Assembly: GCF_018613415.1 (NCBI RefSeq)
Contig: NZ_JAGGQG010000014.1
Location: forward strand, 186,001-250,000
Length of the DNA: 64,000 nt
From: Bacillus sp. ISL-18
GTDB lineage: Bacteria; Bacillota; Bacilli; Bacillales; Cytobacillaceae
Direction: 5' to 3'
Numbering within the stretch: the first letter of the stretch is position 1; each line of letters begins with the position of its first letter. The notes under the pieces were generated by a model. The model made no database searches. It had not been told where the DNA came from and saw only the letters and a program-made list of their open reading frames with translations. Of this stretch, positions 17,151 through 25,472 are shown in pieces. The translations under genes were made by a program, and so were the position numbers.

Positions 17151-18476
17151 TTGGATATCAATCAAATTTCTATCAAAAATAATCAAATAAAAACAGTGGA
17201 TATCGAAAAAAACAGTCCGCTTACTCCGGGAGAGCCATCAGCGATTTCTTTTAGACAAATATTAGCAGATTGTAAGGCAGGATCGAATGGCAAATCTGAC
17301 TCCGCTGCTCAAGAACAAACGGAGAGCAGTGTTGATCAAGAAGATCCGTTGATGATAAAAGAAGATGATTGGCAAGTCTTAGAATCTATGTTATCTACCT
17401 TGTTTGCAACATTGCAGCAAGGTCAAACTATGCCTGTTCCAGAAGCAAAATTGCCAGCCGAAAATACATATGGTGCAGAGAGTTTGCCTATTAGTAGCAG
17501 TTTGCAACAATTTGACGAAAAATTGAAACAGAATCCAATTCAATTTACGAATGAAATAAGCAGTGTATTGGCTAAGTTTTTGGAGGGACAGCCCTTAACC
17601 GCGGAGCAAAGTCAATTAATCAGCCAAATTGGTGATGTATTGATAAAATCCCAAGAAAAACAAGAAAACCAAACAAATCAAACAAATCAAACTAATCAAG
17701 TAATTGGTGAAGTTCCTCAACAAATCATAGATAAGCTTAAAGAAGCATGGGGGACAAAGGTTGAACAAAAAAAAAGTTCTGAACCATTATTACCGATAAG
17801 CTTAGATAAAGACCTAATCCTTCAATCTTCAATGCCTAAGGTAGTGAGGATAGGGAACCAAAGCAACGCTCGAGATGCTTCTTCAGGAAAGGAAGATGTC
17901 AATAAGGAGCTGGAAACATCCGCTGTTTTAAATCAGCAAACAGTTCCCATTTCTCAAAATTTGATACAGGACAAACCACCTGAATCGCCGCTTCTGGTTT
18001 CTAGGTTTGTTCCGGAAGTAAGTGAGTGGATGGACAGGTTCATGAAGGTTACAAATGGACAATCTGGTGATACAGAAGCAGTACTTTCATTATTTCCGGA
18101 ACATCTGGGGGAAATTGAGATAAAAATTTCATCTCAGCAGGGTCAGGTATCAGCCCAAATTCTCACAGACACAATGGCAGCAAAAAAAGTATTAGAGGGG
18201 CAGCTTCAAAATTTACATCAGGCACTGCAACAGCATGGCTTACAAGTACAAAAGTTGGACATCATCCAACAGGTACCATCGGCTAACCTCAATCAAACAA
18301 ACCTTTCATTTTCTCAAAGTGGCTCCGGCTATCAACAAGGTCAGCAGCGTACGTTTACTAGAGACGGGGATGCGGCAAAACCGCAAAGGGAGAATGAGAT
18401 TGAGGGAGAGGTGCAACCGGTCACGTACGGTAGAACATCCCTAAGATCTGCTTCCAATATTGACTTTACCGCATAG
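17151..18476 (+). CDS. fliK: Flagellar hook-length control protein FliK
   Basis: Exported ruler that sets hook length and switches FlhB specificity. It is 441 residues: a low-complexity Gln/Ser-rich N-terminal part with a QTNQTNQTN repeat near 180, and the conserved C-terminal Flg_hook domain (about 290-385; LSLFPEHLGEIEIKIS, LQNLHQALQQHGLQV). TTG 17151 is supported by AAGGAGGAGG at 17136-17145. flgD follows after 15 bp. Confidence 0.9.
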   Translation: MDINQISIKNNQIKTVDIEKNSPLTPGEPSAISFRQILADCKAGSNGKSDSAAQEQTESSVDQEDPLMIKEDDWQVLESMLSTLFATLQQGQTMPVPEAKLPAENTYGAESLPISSSLQQFDEKLKQNPIQFTNEISSVLAKFLEGQPLTAEQSQLISQIGDVLIKSQEKQENQTNQTNQTNQVIGEVPQQIIDKLKEAWGTKVEQKKSSEPLLPISLDKDLILQSSMPKVVRIGNQSNARDASSGKEDVNKELETSAVLNQQTVPISQNLIQDKPPESPLLVSRFVPEVSEWMDRFMKVTNGQSGDTEAVLSLFPEHLGEIEIKISSQQGQVSAQILTDTMAAKKVLEGQLQNLHQALQQHGLQVQKLDIIQQVPSANLNQTNLSFSQSGSGYQQGQQRTFTRDGDAAKPQRENEIEGEVQPVTYGRTSLRSASNIDFTA

Positions 18477-18491
18477 AAAGGAGCCAAGGTA

Positions 18492-18929
18492 ATGAGTAAT
18501 TGGACAAATATATCATCTGTTACCAATAATAATTCGGTTTTTAGTAATGTGAAATCCTATGAAGAACAAAGTAAATTGGGGAAAGATGATTTTCTAAAGA
18601 TCTTAACCACACAGTTAGCCAATCAAGATCCATCTAGTCCGCTTGAGGATAAGGATTTTATTGCGCAAATGGCCACATTTAGTTCACTGGAGCAAATAAC
18701 CAATTTGAATAGTGCATTTAGTAAGTTTGCCAATCAGCAAACGGGGCAATATGCCGCTTCAATAGGAAAAGAAATAACCTGGACACCAGAAAACAGTACA
18801 ACTCCTCAAACAGGTGTTGTAACCGGGATATCCAATCAAGGTGGGAATTTTTATTACCTAGTAGGATCTCAAAAAATCCCAATGGAAAATGTAACAGAAA
18901 TTAAACTATCAACTTCAGAATCTAAATAA
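18492..18929 (+). CDS. flgD: Flagellar hook assembly (capping) protein FlgD
   Basis: Hook scaffold protein that caps the growing hook. It is 145 residues, a short FlgD as in Bacillus, with the conserved core KDDFLKILTTQLANQDPSSPLEDKDFIAQMATFSSLEQ. The C-terminal part (VVTGISNQGGNFYYLVG) is the small beta domain. It starts at ATG 18492 after AAAGGAG and lies between fliK and flgE, the standard order. Confidence 0.93.
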   Translation: MSNWTNISSVTNNNSVFSNVKSYEEQSKLGKDDFLKILTTQLANQDPSSPLEDKDFIAQMATFSSLEQITNLNSAFSKFANQQTGQYAASIGKEITWTPENSTTPQTGVVTGISNQGGNFYYLVGSQKIPMENVTEIKLSTSESK

Positions 18930-18962
18930 GCCAATTTAATAGAAATGTAGGGAGGATATAGG

Positions 18963-19901
18963 ATGTTAAAGTCACTTTACTCAGGAGTTTCGGGGATGAA
19001 AGGATTTCAAACCAAGCTTGATGTAATTGGAAATAACGTAGCCAATGTAAATACAGTAGGTTTTAAGAAGAGCAGGGTCATGTTTCAGGATATCATTAAC
19101 CAAAATATTGCGGGAGCTACTGCTGCTACAAATACGCGGGGTGGAATTAACCCGAGACAGGTCGGTTTAGGTACAAAGATTGCATCCATTGATACGATAC
19201 AAACGCCAGGCAGCCCAATGACAACAAATGTTGGTACAGATTTGGCCATTGATGGTGATGCCTTTTTTGCCGTGAGTCCGGAAATAGGCGGGGCGCAATA
19301 TTTAACGAAGGCCGGTAATTTTACTAGAGATAACAATGGAAACCTTGTAAATTCTAATGGATATTTCGTCCTAGGGGTTAACAAGTCTTCGAATACACCT
19401 GTAAAGATTAATATAACAGAAGATGCCCGGAATCTCGATGCAAGCGGGAACCCTCTAAGGGATAATAATGGAAATCCTGTAGCACCAATGAAATTTACAT
19501 CCTATGCAATTGATGCTAATGGCTATATCAATGTAGTTCGAGAGGATGGGGTGAGCGGAAAATTGGCCATGAATCCAGCTGGTCAATATTATTTAAATAC
19601 TACCAATAACACAAATGATGATATTTCTTTAGGAACGGCTGTCGTGACAAACCCTAGTGGATTAAAAAAGATTGGAAACACGATGTTCCAAGAAACACCA
19701 AACTCAGGTAGGGTGAACATAGAAAAAATTGAAGACAATGCTGGCGGACAAATGAATGCAGGAGTTCTTGAAATGTCCAATGTCGATTTAACAGAAGAAT
19801 TTACGGAGATGATTGTTGCACAGCGTGGTTTCCAAGCGAACGCTAGAACGATTACCACTTCTGACTCTATGCTTGAAGAAATCGTCAATTTGAAACGATA
19901 A
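18963..19901 (+). CDS. flgE: Flagellar hook protein FlgE
   Basis: 312 residues with the flagellar rod/hook architecture: N-terminal helix (LYSGVSGMKGFQTKLDVIGNNVANVNTVGFKKSR), a beta-rich middle, and the C-terminal helix (VDLTEEFTEMIVAQRGFQANARTITTSDSMLEEIVNLKR). The order fliK-flgD-flgE-fliL identifies it as the hook subunit rather than a rod protein. A GGAGG site lies upstream of ATG 18963. The small swrD/ylzI gene often found next is not seen. Confidence 0.9.
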   Translation: MLKSLYSGVSGMKGFQTKLDVIGNNVANVNTVGFKKSRVMFQDIINQNIAGATAATNTRGGINPRQVGLGTKIASIDTIQTPGSPMTTNVGTDLAIDGDAFFAVSPEIGGAQYLTKAGNFTRDNNGNLVNSNGYFVLGVNKSSNTPVKINITEDARNLDASGNPLRDNNGNPVAPMKFTSYAIDANGYINVVREDGVSGKLAMNPAGQYYLNTTNNTNDDISLGTAVVTNPSGLKKIGNTMFQETPNSGRVNIEKIEDNAGGQMNAGVLEMSNVDLTEEFTEMIVAQRGFQANARTITTSDSMLEEIVNLKR

Positions 19902-19917
19902 CAAGGCAGGAATAATC

Positions 19918-20340
19918 ATGAAGTCTAAAATAAAACCGATGATTCTAATTGGAGCGGTTGCCATTCTGTTACTTGGAGGGACTTGGTTCTTCCTCTCTCA
20001 ATCTACTAGTAAAAAAGAGCCCAAAGAATTGTCAGCTGATGAAATTGTGGCCCGCATGGTTGAGACAGAACCGATGACAACCAATTTGCATGCCGGCGGC
20101 TTTATCCAATTAGGGTTTAAGATTGAGACCAGTTCTGAAAAGGCAAAAGAGGAGTTAACAAATCGTTTGTTCCAAGTAAACAATATTGCCATTCGATTGA
20201 TCTCAGCGATGACAGAAGAACAAGTGAAAAGTCCGGAGGGTATGACTGAGTTTGAAAAAAACATGCAGACCGAGCTAAATAAAGAAATGCAAACAGGGAA
20301 GATTGTTCGAATCTATACCACTAATAAAATGATTCAATAA
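19918..20340 (+). CDS. fliL: Flagellar basal body-associated protein FliL, copy 1
   Basis: Single-pass membrane protein of 140 residues (helix about 8-26) with a periplasmic-side stomatin/SPFH-like domain that rings the stator units and increases motor torque. It ends with the family pattern FEKNMQTELNKEMQTGKIVRIYTTNKMIQ. It lies between flgE and fliM as in other Bacillaceae. A clear paralogue lies at 29082. Confidence 0.88.
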   Translation: MKSKIKPMILIGAVAILLLGGTWFFLSQSTSKKEPKELSADEIVARMVETEPMTTNLHAGGFIQLGFKIETSSEKAKEELTNRLFQVNNIAIRLISAMTEEQVKSPEGMTEFEKNMQTELNKEMQTGKIVRIYTTNKMIQ

Positions 20341-20369
20341 CTCAGGGAAGAGTTAGGGGGATACCACCT

Positions 20370-21344
20370 TTGGCTGATGTATTATCGCAACAGGAAATAG
20401 ATGCTTTATTATCGGCCATAAATAATGGCGAACTACAAGCATCAGATATGACAGAGAAGAATGATAAAGTAAAAGTTTATGATTTTAAGCGTGCTATGCG
20501 TTATTCTAAGGAACAATTACGTAGTATTTCGCGTATCCATGAAAATTTTACCCGGTTACTTACTTCCTATCTGTCGGCTCAGCTTCGAACGTACGTTCAA
20601 ATTGAAATTGATCTGGTCGATCAAGTGACCTACCATGAGTTTATCGCCTCCATTCCATCAAGAACCATTCTAAATGTATTCGAGGTTCAGCCAATGGATG
20701 GGAAAATGGTCATGGAAATTAACCCCCAGGTAGCCTATGCGATCTTAGAGCGTCTGCTGGGAGGACAAGGAGACGCCTCGACACGGAATGGGACGTTAAC
20801 TGAAATCGAAATCGTTCTAATGGAAAAGATTTTTTCACAAGCATTTGATTATTACCAAAGTGCCTGGGAAAACATTGAAGAAATTAATGTGAAATTGGAA
20901 GGGATAGAATCGAACCCCCAGTTTATTCAACTAGCTTCTCCAAATGACACAGTCATTATCATTGTCCTTCACACGACAATCGGTGAAATCAGCGGGCGGA
21001 TGACGTTATGTTTACCTCATTTAACGGTAGAGTCAGCACTGCCAAAATTATCGACACATCAGTGGCTCTCGACGATGGTAAAGACAAGCGTTGAACAAGA
21101 AAGTCACATTAAGCAAAAACTTGATGCCGTAAATGTTCCGGTTATTGCCGAGCTTGGAAGGGCAACACTTTCCGTCTCAGATTTAGTAAACCTTCAAATT
21201 GGCGATGTGATTGGTATTGACACAGGGAAGTTACAAGTTAAGGTTGGCCAATTAACTAGATTCCTTGGCAATCCAGGTATCCAAAAGGGCCGTTACGCTG
21301 TACAGATTGATGAAAAAATTCAAGTGGAAGGGGATGAAGGATAA
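20370..21344 (+). CDS. fliM: Flagellar motor switch protein FliM
   Basis: C-ring subunit that receives phosphorylated CheY. It is 324 residues: N-terminal CheY-binding segment (LSQQEIDALLSAI), the CheC-like middle domain (about 45-230) and a C-terminal SpoA domain (about 245-320; VPVIAELGRATLSVSDLVNLQIGDVI). It starts at TTG 20370 after TTAGGGGG and is followed directly by fliY, so the switch proteins are co-made. Confidence 0.95.
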   Translation: MADVLSQQEIDALLSAINNGELQASDMTEKNDKVKVYDFKRAMRYSKEQLRSISRIHENFTRLLTSYLSAQLRTYVQIEIDLVDQVTYHEFIASIPSRTILNVFEVQPMDGKMVMEINPQVAYAILERLLGGQGDASTRNGTLTEIEIVLMEKIFSQAFDYYQSAWENIEEINVKLEGIESNPQFIQLASPNDTVIIIVLHTTIGEISGRMTLCLPHLTVESALPKLSTHQWLSTMVKTSVEQESHIKQKLDAVNVPVIAELGRATLSVSDLVNLQIGDVIGIDTGKLQVKVGQLTRFLGNPGIQKGRYAVQIDEKIQVEGDEG

Positions 21345-22499
21345 ATGAGTGAAGGTTCTTTATCACAAGAGGAAATTAATGCACTGTTTAATCAAGTAGA
21401 AACAACACAATCATTAACAATTGATGATGTTTTGAGTGCGATGGAAAAAGATGCTTTGGGTGAAATTGGAAATATCGCATTAGGGAGCTCCACTACAGCC
21501 CTCTCCACTTTGTTAAATCAACGTGTCGAAATCACGACACCAACACTTTCCGTGATTGAGCAAGATCGATTACAAGATGAAGAGAATCACAGGCATGTAG
21601 CGGTTCACGTTGATTATACAGTTGGGATCCGTGGCAAAAACCTTTTAATGATAAAGGAAAACGATGCAAAAATCATTGCCAATTTAATGATGGGCGGTGA
21701 TGGAACCGTCCAAGAAGAAGAAATATCAGAATTACATTTAAGTGCAGTTCAAGAGGCGATGAATCAAATGATGGGATCAGCGGCAACATCGATGTCAACG
21801 ATGCTCCATCAAAAAGTAGATATTTCACCGCCAACCATCGATTTAATTGATTACCCACCCACCAATTTAAACGATCTGGAAGATGATATTATTATTAAGG
21901 TTTCTTTTAGATTAGCGGTGGGAAGTTTAATTGACTCAAATATGGTTCAGTTAATTCCTTTGTCATTTGCGAAGGAAATGATTCAACAGATCCTTTATTC
22001 AGGAGAACAGGCAGCCCCTGCTTCAACAACAGTTACTTCTTCTGCGCCTATTATGGTGGCTGAACAATCAACTGCTAGCGTGCAACAGCCTAATTCAATC
22101 GTCCAAGCAGCTGTAATGGGAATGGAAAGTGCACCTGTTCAGACAGCACCACCCAAGACTCCGGAAAATGCAAATGTACAAAAAGTAGAGTATACAACCT
22201 TTCCCAATACATCTAGTGCTGCCCCTGCTGGTGGTTTAGGAAATCTTGATATGTTATATGATATTCCTTTAGCCATCACGGTAGAATTAGGCCGAACTGA
22301 AATGCAGATTCGCAAAATATTAGAATTGGGTCCGGGTGCAGTCATTCAGCTTGAAAAACTGGCTGGGGAACCGGTAGACATTTTAGCAAATAACAAATTA
22401 ATTGCTAAAGGGGAAGTTGTCGTTATTGAGGAGAACTTTGGTGTTCGAATCACAGATATAATTAGCCAGGTGGATCGCCTAACGAAAATGACTATGTAA
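21345..22499 (+). CDS. fliY: Flagellar motor switch phosphatase FliY
   Basis: C-ring protein of Bacillus-type motors that both binds and dephosphorylates CheY-P. It is 384 residues: N-terminal SQEEINALFNQ (CheY-P binding), a CheC-like phosphatase domain with two E-x2-N active sites (GEIGNIALGSS with a following Pro; QEAMNQMMGSAA with a following Pro), a Pro/Ala-rich linker (about 220-290), and a C-terminal FliN-type SpoA domain (DIPLAITVELGRTEMQIRKILELG). The ATG abuts the fliM stop. Both active sites appear intact. With no cheC in the window, it may be the main phosphatase. Confidence 0.94.
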   Translation: MSEGSLSQEEINALFNQVETTQSLTIDDVLSAMEKDALGEIGNIALGSSTTALSTLLNQRVEITTPTLSVIEQDRLQDEENHRHVAVHVDYTVGIRGKNLLMIKENDAKIIANLMMGGDGTVQEEEISELHLSAVQEAMNQMMGSAATSMSTMLHQKVDISPPTIDLIDYPPTNLNDLEDDIIIKVSFRLAVGSLIDSNMVQLIPLSFAKEMIQQILYSGEQAAPASTTVTSSAPIMVAEQSTASVQQPNSIVQAAVMGMESAPVQTAPPKTPENANVQKVEYTTFPNTSSAAPAGGLGNLDMLYDIPLAITVELGRTEMQIRKILELGPGAVIQLEKLAGEPVDILANNKLIAKGEVVVIEENFGVRITDIISQVDRLTKMTM

Positions 22500-22536
22500 T
22501 AATACAACTTTAGAAATTTTGGAGGATTGAGAAAAG

Positions 22537-22899
22537 ATGGCAAGGATTTTAATCGTCGATGATGCGGCATTCATGAGAATGATGTTAAAGGATATTTTAA
22601 CTAAGAACGGACTGGAAGTTGTCGGGGAGGCAGTAAACGGAGCAGATGCGATTGAAAAGTATCGTGAGCTGCAGCCGGATGTTGTCACGATGGATATTAC
22701 CATGCCAGAAATGGATGGGATTACAGCAGTAAAGCAAATTAAAGCGCAGTTCCCGCAGGCAAGGGTCATTATGTGTTCCGCTATGGGACAGCAGCCGATG
22801 GTATTAGAGGCAATCCAAGCGGGTGCAAGAGACTTTGTGGTTAAGCCCTTCCAGGCTGATCGCGTAATGGAATCTATTAAGAAAGTATTAGCAAGTTAA
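22537..22899 (+). CDS. cheY: Chemotaxis response regulator CheY
   Basis: Single-domain receiver of 120 residues that is phosphorylated by CheA and binds FliM/FliY to set rotation direction. It has acidic residues Asp8-Asp9, phospho-acceptor Asp53 (VTMDITMPEMDG), the Ser of MCSAMGQ and the conserved Lys in VVKPFQ. A GGAGG site precedes ATG 22537. Its location after fliY matches the Bacillus fla/che operon. Confidence 0.95.
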   Translation: MARILIVDDAAFMRMMLKDILTKNGLEVVGEAVNGADAIEKYRELQPDVVTMDITMPEMDGITAVKQIKAQFPQARVIMCSAMGQQPMVLEAIQAGARDFVVKPFQADRVMESIKKVLAS

Positions 22900-22930
22900 G
22901 ACTAAGTGACGTAGAAGGGGGAGGGGACCC

Positions 22931-23326
22931 TTGGTATTACCAAAAATGGGAAATTGCCCAAAATGTAAAAAACTATTTTTACAGCTTAGGGATATTTGCG
23001 ATGACTGTTATCAAAAACAAGAGACTGATTTTTTAAACGTAAATGACTTTCTTCGCAGAAATAAGGGTTGTACCATACAAGAGTTAAGCGAGGCTACGAA
23101 GGTTTCAATCGGTCAGATTCGTCAATTTATTTTGTCAGGACGACTCCTTTTGGTGCAATTTCCTAATATATCTTATCCGTGTGAAATATGTGGGAACATG
23201 ATTCGTACGGGTAAAGCATGCTCTAGTTGTACAGAAACGGTTAATAAATTGAATAAGCAGGTCAATAAAACGCCAGAACCAGAGATAAAGAAAAGTTATT
23301 TAAGGGTTAAATCACAAAAAATATAA
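22931..23326 (+). CDS. yvyF: YvyF-like flagellar zinc-finger protein (TIGR03826-type)
   Basis: 131 residues with two four-cysteine zinc ribbons (Cys9, 12, 23, 26 and Cys84, 87, 97, 100) that flank a helix-turn-helix-like segment (about 47-72; TIQELSEATKVSIGQIRQFILSGRL). Proteins of this pattern are encoded beside flgM in Bacillus and are called flagellar operon protein YvyF; a regulatory role is inferred. Here it follows cheY instead. TTG 22931 is supported by a G-rich ribosome-binding site at 22917-22926. Confidence 0.75.
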   Translation: MVLPKMGNCPKCKKLFLQLRDICDDCYQKQETDFLNVNDFLRRNKGCTIQELSEATKVSIGQIRQFILSGRLLLVQFPNISYPCEICGNMIRTGKACSSCTETVNKLNKQVNKTPEPEIKKSYLRVKSQKI

Positions 23327-23375
23327 GTACCCTTCATAGACATACAGGATTCAACTAGAATGGGGGAAGTGTTGA

Positions 23376-23513
23376 ATGGCTAAGAGTTTTTGGCTAACAC
23401 CAGAGGAAGCAGTTCTTAGAAACAAAAGAAGGAAACAACTTTTGTCTGTAATATTTGTGGTGGCTACAGTAATAATATCTGCGTTAGTTACAATACTCGC
23501 CAATAATATATAA
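23376..23513 (+). CDS. Small single-pass membrane protein, 45 residues, unknown
   Basis: ATG 23376 preceded by GGGGGAAG (23362-23369) opens a 45-codon frame ending at TAA 23511-23513, just before a terminator. The product has a charged N-terminal half (LTPEEAVLRNKRRKQL) followed by a hydrophobic helix (about 23-43). I do not recognise the family. A good ribosome-binding site, clean topology and position as the last gene of the cheY unit make it credible. Confidence 0.65.
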   Translation: MAKSFWLTPEEAVLRNKRRKQLLSVIFVVATVIISALVTILANNI

Positions 23514-23514
23514 C

Positions 23515-23538
23515 GGATCCCAAGCAAGGGATCCTTTT
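23515..23538 (+). terminator. Intrinsic terminator of the fliK-cheY-yvyF unit
   Basis: GGATCCC (23515-23521), six-base loop, GGGATCC (23528-23534), then TTTT. Confidence 0.85.
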
Positions 23539-23577
23539 AACATAGAGTAAAAATCATCAACCGAAACAAGAGTAATT

Positions 23578-23614
23578 AAAAAAGCACACGCCTTCAGTTA
23601 TGCGTGTGCTTTTT
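23578..23614. terminator. Bidirectional terminator between the fliK-yvyF unit and motB
   Basis: AAAAAGCACACGC (23579-23591) pairs with GCGTGTGCTTTTT (23602-23614). The A-run on one side and T-run on the other let it act on both strands; the minus-strand motB gene ends 5 bp away. Confidence 0.85.
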
Positions 23615-23618
23615 AACT

Positions 23619-24392
23619 TTATTTATTACGGAGAATAATGATATTAACCCGGCGATTGGCTTCCCTGTGTTCAGGGGTATCATTTGAGACGATCGGCTTC
23701 GAATCACCAAATCCAACAAACTGTAAGCGGGTTGGGGCTATCTTTTGTTTTTCGAAATAATGCAATACGGATAAGGCTCTAGCTCCGGAAAGTTCCCAAT
23801 TGGATGGGAATTTGGCACTGTGGATTGGTTTATTGTCGGTATGACCCTCAATCGTAATCGAACGGTCGACAGTTTTGATCATACCGACAATGTCATCAAG
23901 GATCGGTAAAAAGTTGTCTTTAAGATGGTCACTTCCCGAATCAAAGATAATTCGGTCTTTCAGAGTAATCTGAATCCCTTCACTCTTATCCGTAAGAGTG
24001 ATTTCCGCATTAAGCTTATTTTTATCAATATAAACTTGCAGATTTCGCATCAATTGTTGTAATTGTTGCTCTTCAGCATTAGTTGTTTGCGGTGTCTCCT
24101 GTTGCTGTGGCTGTTCTTTCTGCTCCAATTGTTTGAGTGAGTCGCTATTTTTTGTGCTGTTGGTAGTAGGTGATTGTCCACCGCTATTGGTCTCAAATAC
24201 CGAGACAGTATTAAAAGCATTATAGAGTGATTCAAGGACAGCATTTGCCTTTGCTGAATCCTCTGACCGCATCGAAAATAATACAATAAATAAAGCAAGA
24301 AGAAGCGTAAGTAAGTCAGCATAAGGAATCAGCCAGGACTCATCAATATGTTCTTCTTCATGACTTTCGAGATGTCTTCTTTTCCTAGCCAC
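23619..24392 (-). CDS. motB: Flagellar stator protein MotB
   Basis: Stator subunit of 257 residues that anchors to peptidoglycan and carries the ion-binding Asp26 in the transmembrane helix PYADLLTLLLALFIVLF. A Gln-rich plug/linker follows (about 75-110), then an OmpA-like domain (about 135-255; IEGHTDNKPIHSAKFPSNWELS, HREANRRVNIIIL). The helix resembles the proton-type MotB of Bacillus more than the sodium-type MotS, which is an inference. It lies 12 bp after motA on the minus strand. Confidence 0.95.
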   Translation of the reverse strand: MARKRRHLESHEEEHIDESWLIPYADLLTLLLALFIVLFSMRSEDSAKANAVLESLYNAFNTVSVFETNSGGQSPTTNSTKNSDSLKQLEQKEQPQQQETPQTTNAEEQQLQQLMRNLQVYIDKNKLNAEITLTDKSEGIQITLKDRIIFDSGSDHLKDNFLPILDDIVGMIKTVDRSITIEGHTDNKPIHSAKFPSNWELSGARALSVLHYFEKQKIAPTRLQFVGFGDSKPIVSNDTPEHREANRRVNIIILRNK

Positions 24393-24404
24393 TTGAAACC
24401 TCCA

Positions 24405-25193
24405 TTATTCGTTTGCTTGAGCACTTTTTTTATCTAATTCCGCTGGGGTTAAATAAACATTTAGCTTATGCTCCAGTTGTCTACTGTTAATACCTTCTTG
24501 TAGAGCAAGCAAACCTTCGACCATAATTTGACGGACTTCAATTTCTTGTCTTGAGATAAGTTTCAGTTTGTTACTCATCGGATGCCATAAAACATAACCG
24601 GTAAAAATCCCAAGTAGTGTCGCAATAAAGGCAGCGGCAATGGAATGGCCTAGTTTTTCAATATCAGCTAGATTCCCTAAAGCCGCAATTAACCCGACAA
24701 CCGCCCCAAGAACGCCAAGCGTCGGTGCGTATGTGCCTGCCTGTGAAAAAATTAAGGCGCCTTTCCGATGGCGTTCTTGCATTGCACTAATTTTCTCCAA
24801 TAAGACATCATTTGCAAAATCGGAGTCCGTCGTATCAATAATCAATTCCATTCCATTTTTTAGAAACGGATCTTCAATGGTGGAAATTTCGCTTTCTAAA
24901 CCTAGTAAACCTTCTTTTCTAGCAAGAGTGGCCCACTTGGTGAACATATCGATAACTTCTAACTTAGTAGGGAGTTTTTTGCTTCCGCCAAAGATTATTT
25001 TAATAAGCTTAGGAAATTTTTTAATTTCAGCTAATGGGAAACTGATAAAAATTGCAGCAATGGTACCACCTATAATAATTAAGTATGCCGCCGGGTTGAC
25101 TAAGGCAGTAAGACTGGCGCCTTTCAATACCATCCCTACCCCAATCGCCACTAGGGCAAAGATAATCCCTAAGAGCGTTGAAGGCTCTTTCAT
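24405..25193 (-). CDS. motA: Flagellar stator protein MotA
   Basis: Membrane stator subunit of 262 residues with four helices (about 5-25, 32-50, 150-170, 180-205) and a cytoplasmic loop that contacts FliG. Family segments include SQAGTYAPTLGVLGAVVGLIAALGNL and FIATLLGIFTGYVLWHPMSNKLK. ATG at 25193 has AAGGAGGAG upstream on the minus strand. It is divergent from cheA, and a TTGTTT-N17-TAAAAT promoter candidate lies at 25245-25273. Confidence 0.95.
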   Translation of the reverse strand: MKEPSTLLGIIFALVAIGVGMVLKGASLTALVNPAAYLIIIGGTIAAIFISFPLAEIKKFPKLIKIIFGGSKKLPTKLEVIDMFTKWATLARKEGLLGLESEISTIEDPFLKNGMELIIDTTDSDFANDVLLEKISAMQERHRKGALIFSQAGTYAPTLGVLGAVVGLIAALGNLADIEKLGHSIAAAFIATLLGIFTGYVLWHPMSNKLKLISRQEIEVRQIMVEGLLALQEGINSRQLEHKLNVYLTPAELDKKSAQANE

Positions 25194-25244
25194 TTAAACT
25201 CCTCCTTATATAGTAAAATAGTAATATCCATTTCATATATTTTC

Positions 25245-25316
25245 ATTTTATTTGATTAAATTACAGAAAACAACCGTTTGTTTGATAGAAAAGATTTATT
25301 ATCAAAAAATATCAAA
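25245..25316 (-). promoter_or_regulatory. motA promoter candidate and TATCAAA half-sites
   Basis: On the minus strand, TTGTTT (25268-25273) and TAAAAT (25245-25250) are 17 bp apart. Upstream of it, TTTGATA (25281-25287) faces two TATCAAA copies (25300-25306 and 25310-25316) set 10 bp apart. These could serve motA, cheA or both. The promoter match is moderate. Confidence 0.45.
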
Positions 25317-25322
25317 TTACAT

Positions 25323-25349
25323 TAAACTCGAAAAAAATGCAACCGATAA
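25323..25349 (+). promoter_or_regulatory. Sigma-D promoter for cheA-cheW-cheW
   Basis: TAAA (25323-25326), 15-bp spacer, ACCGATAA (25342-25349): seven of eight bases of the -10 consensus GCCGATAA. Confidence 0.8.
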
Positions 25350-25420
25350 TATCTAAAAAAGGCAATAAAGTTAGTGTGAAAAAGACACATTTAACTAACT
25401 TAAATAGATTTAAATATAAG

Positions 25421-25445
25421 CTCCAACATCTTGGAGGATTTTTTG
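25421..25445 (+). other. Hairpin with T-run in the cheA leader
   Basis: CTCCAA (25421-25426), loop CATC, TTGGAG (25431-25436), then GATTTTTTG. It resembles a short terminator placed between the sigma-D promoter and cheA, so it could attenuate transcription. The stem is only 6 bp, so this is tentative. Confidence 0.4.
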
Positions 25446-25472
25446 ACTGCTAATTAGCGAGGGGAGTATGGC

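Noticed and set aside
24640..25197. Plus-strand frame of 185 codons across motA
   Set aside because: Antisense shadow of motA, which has full family motifs and a good start on the minus strand.
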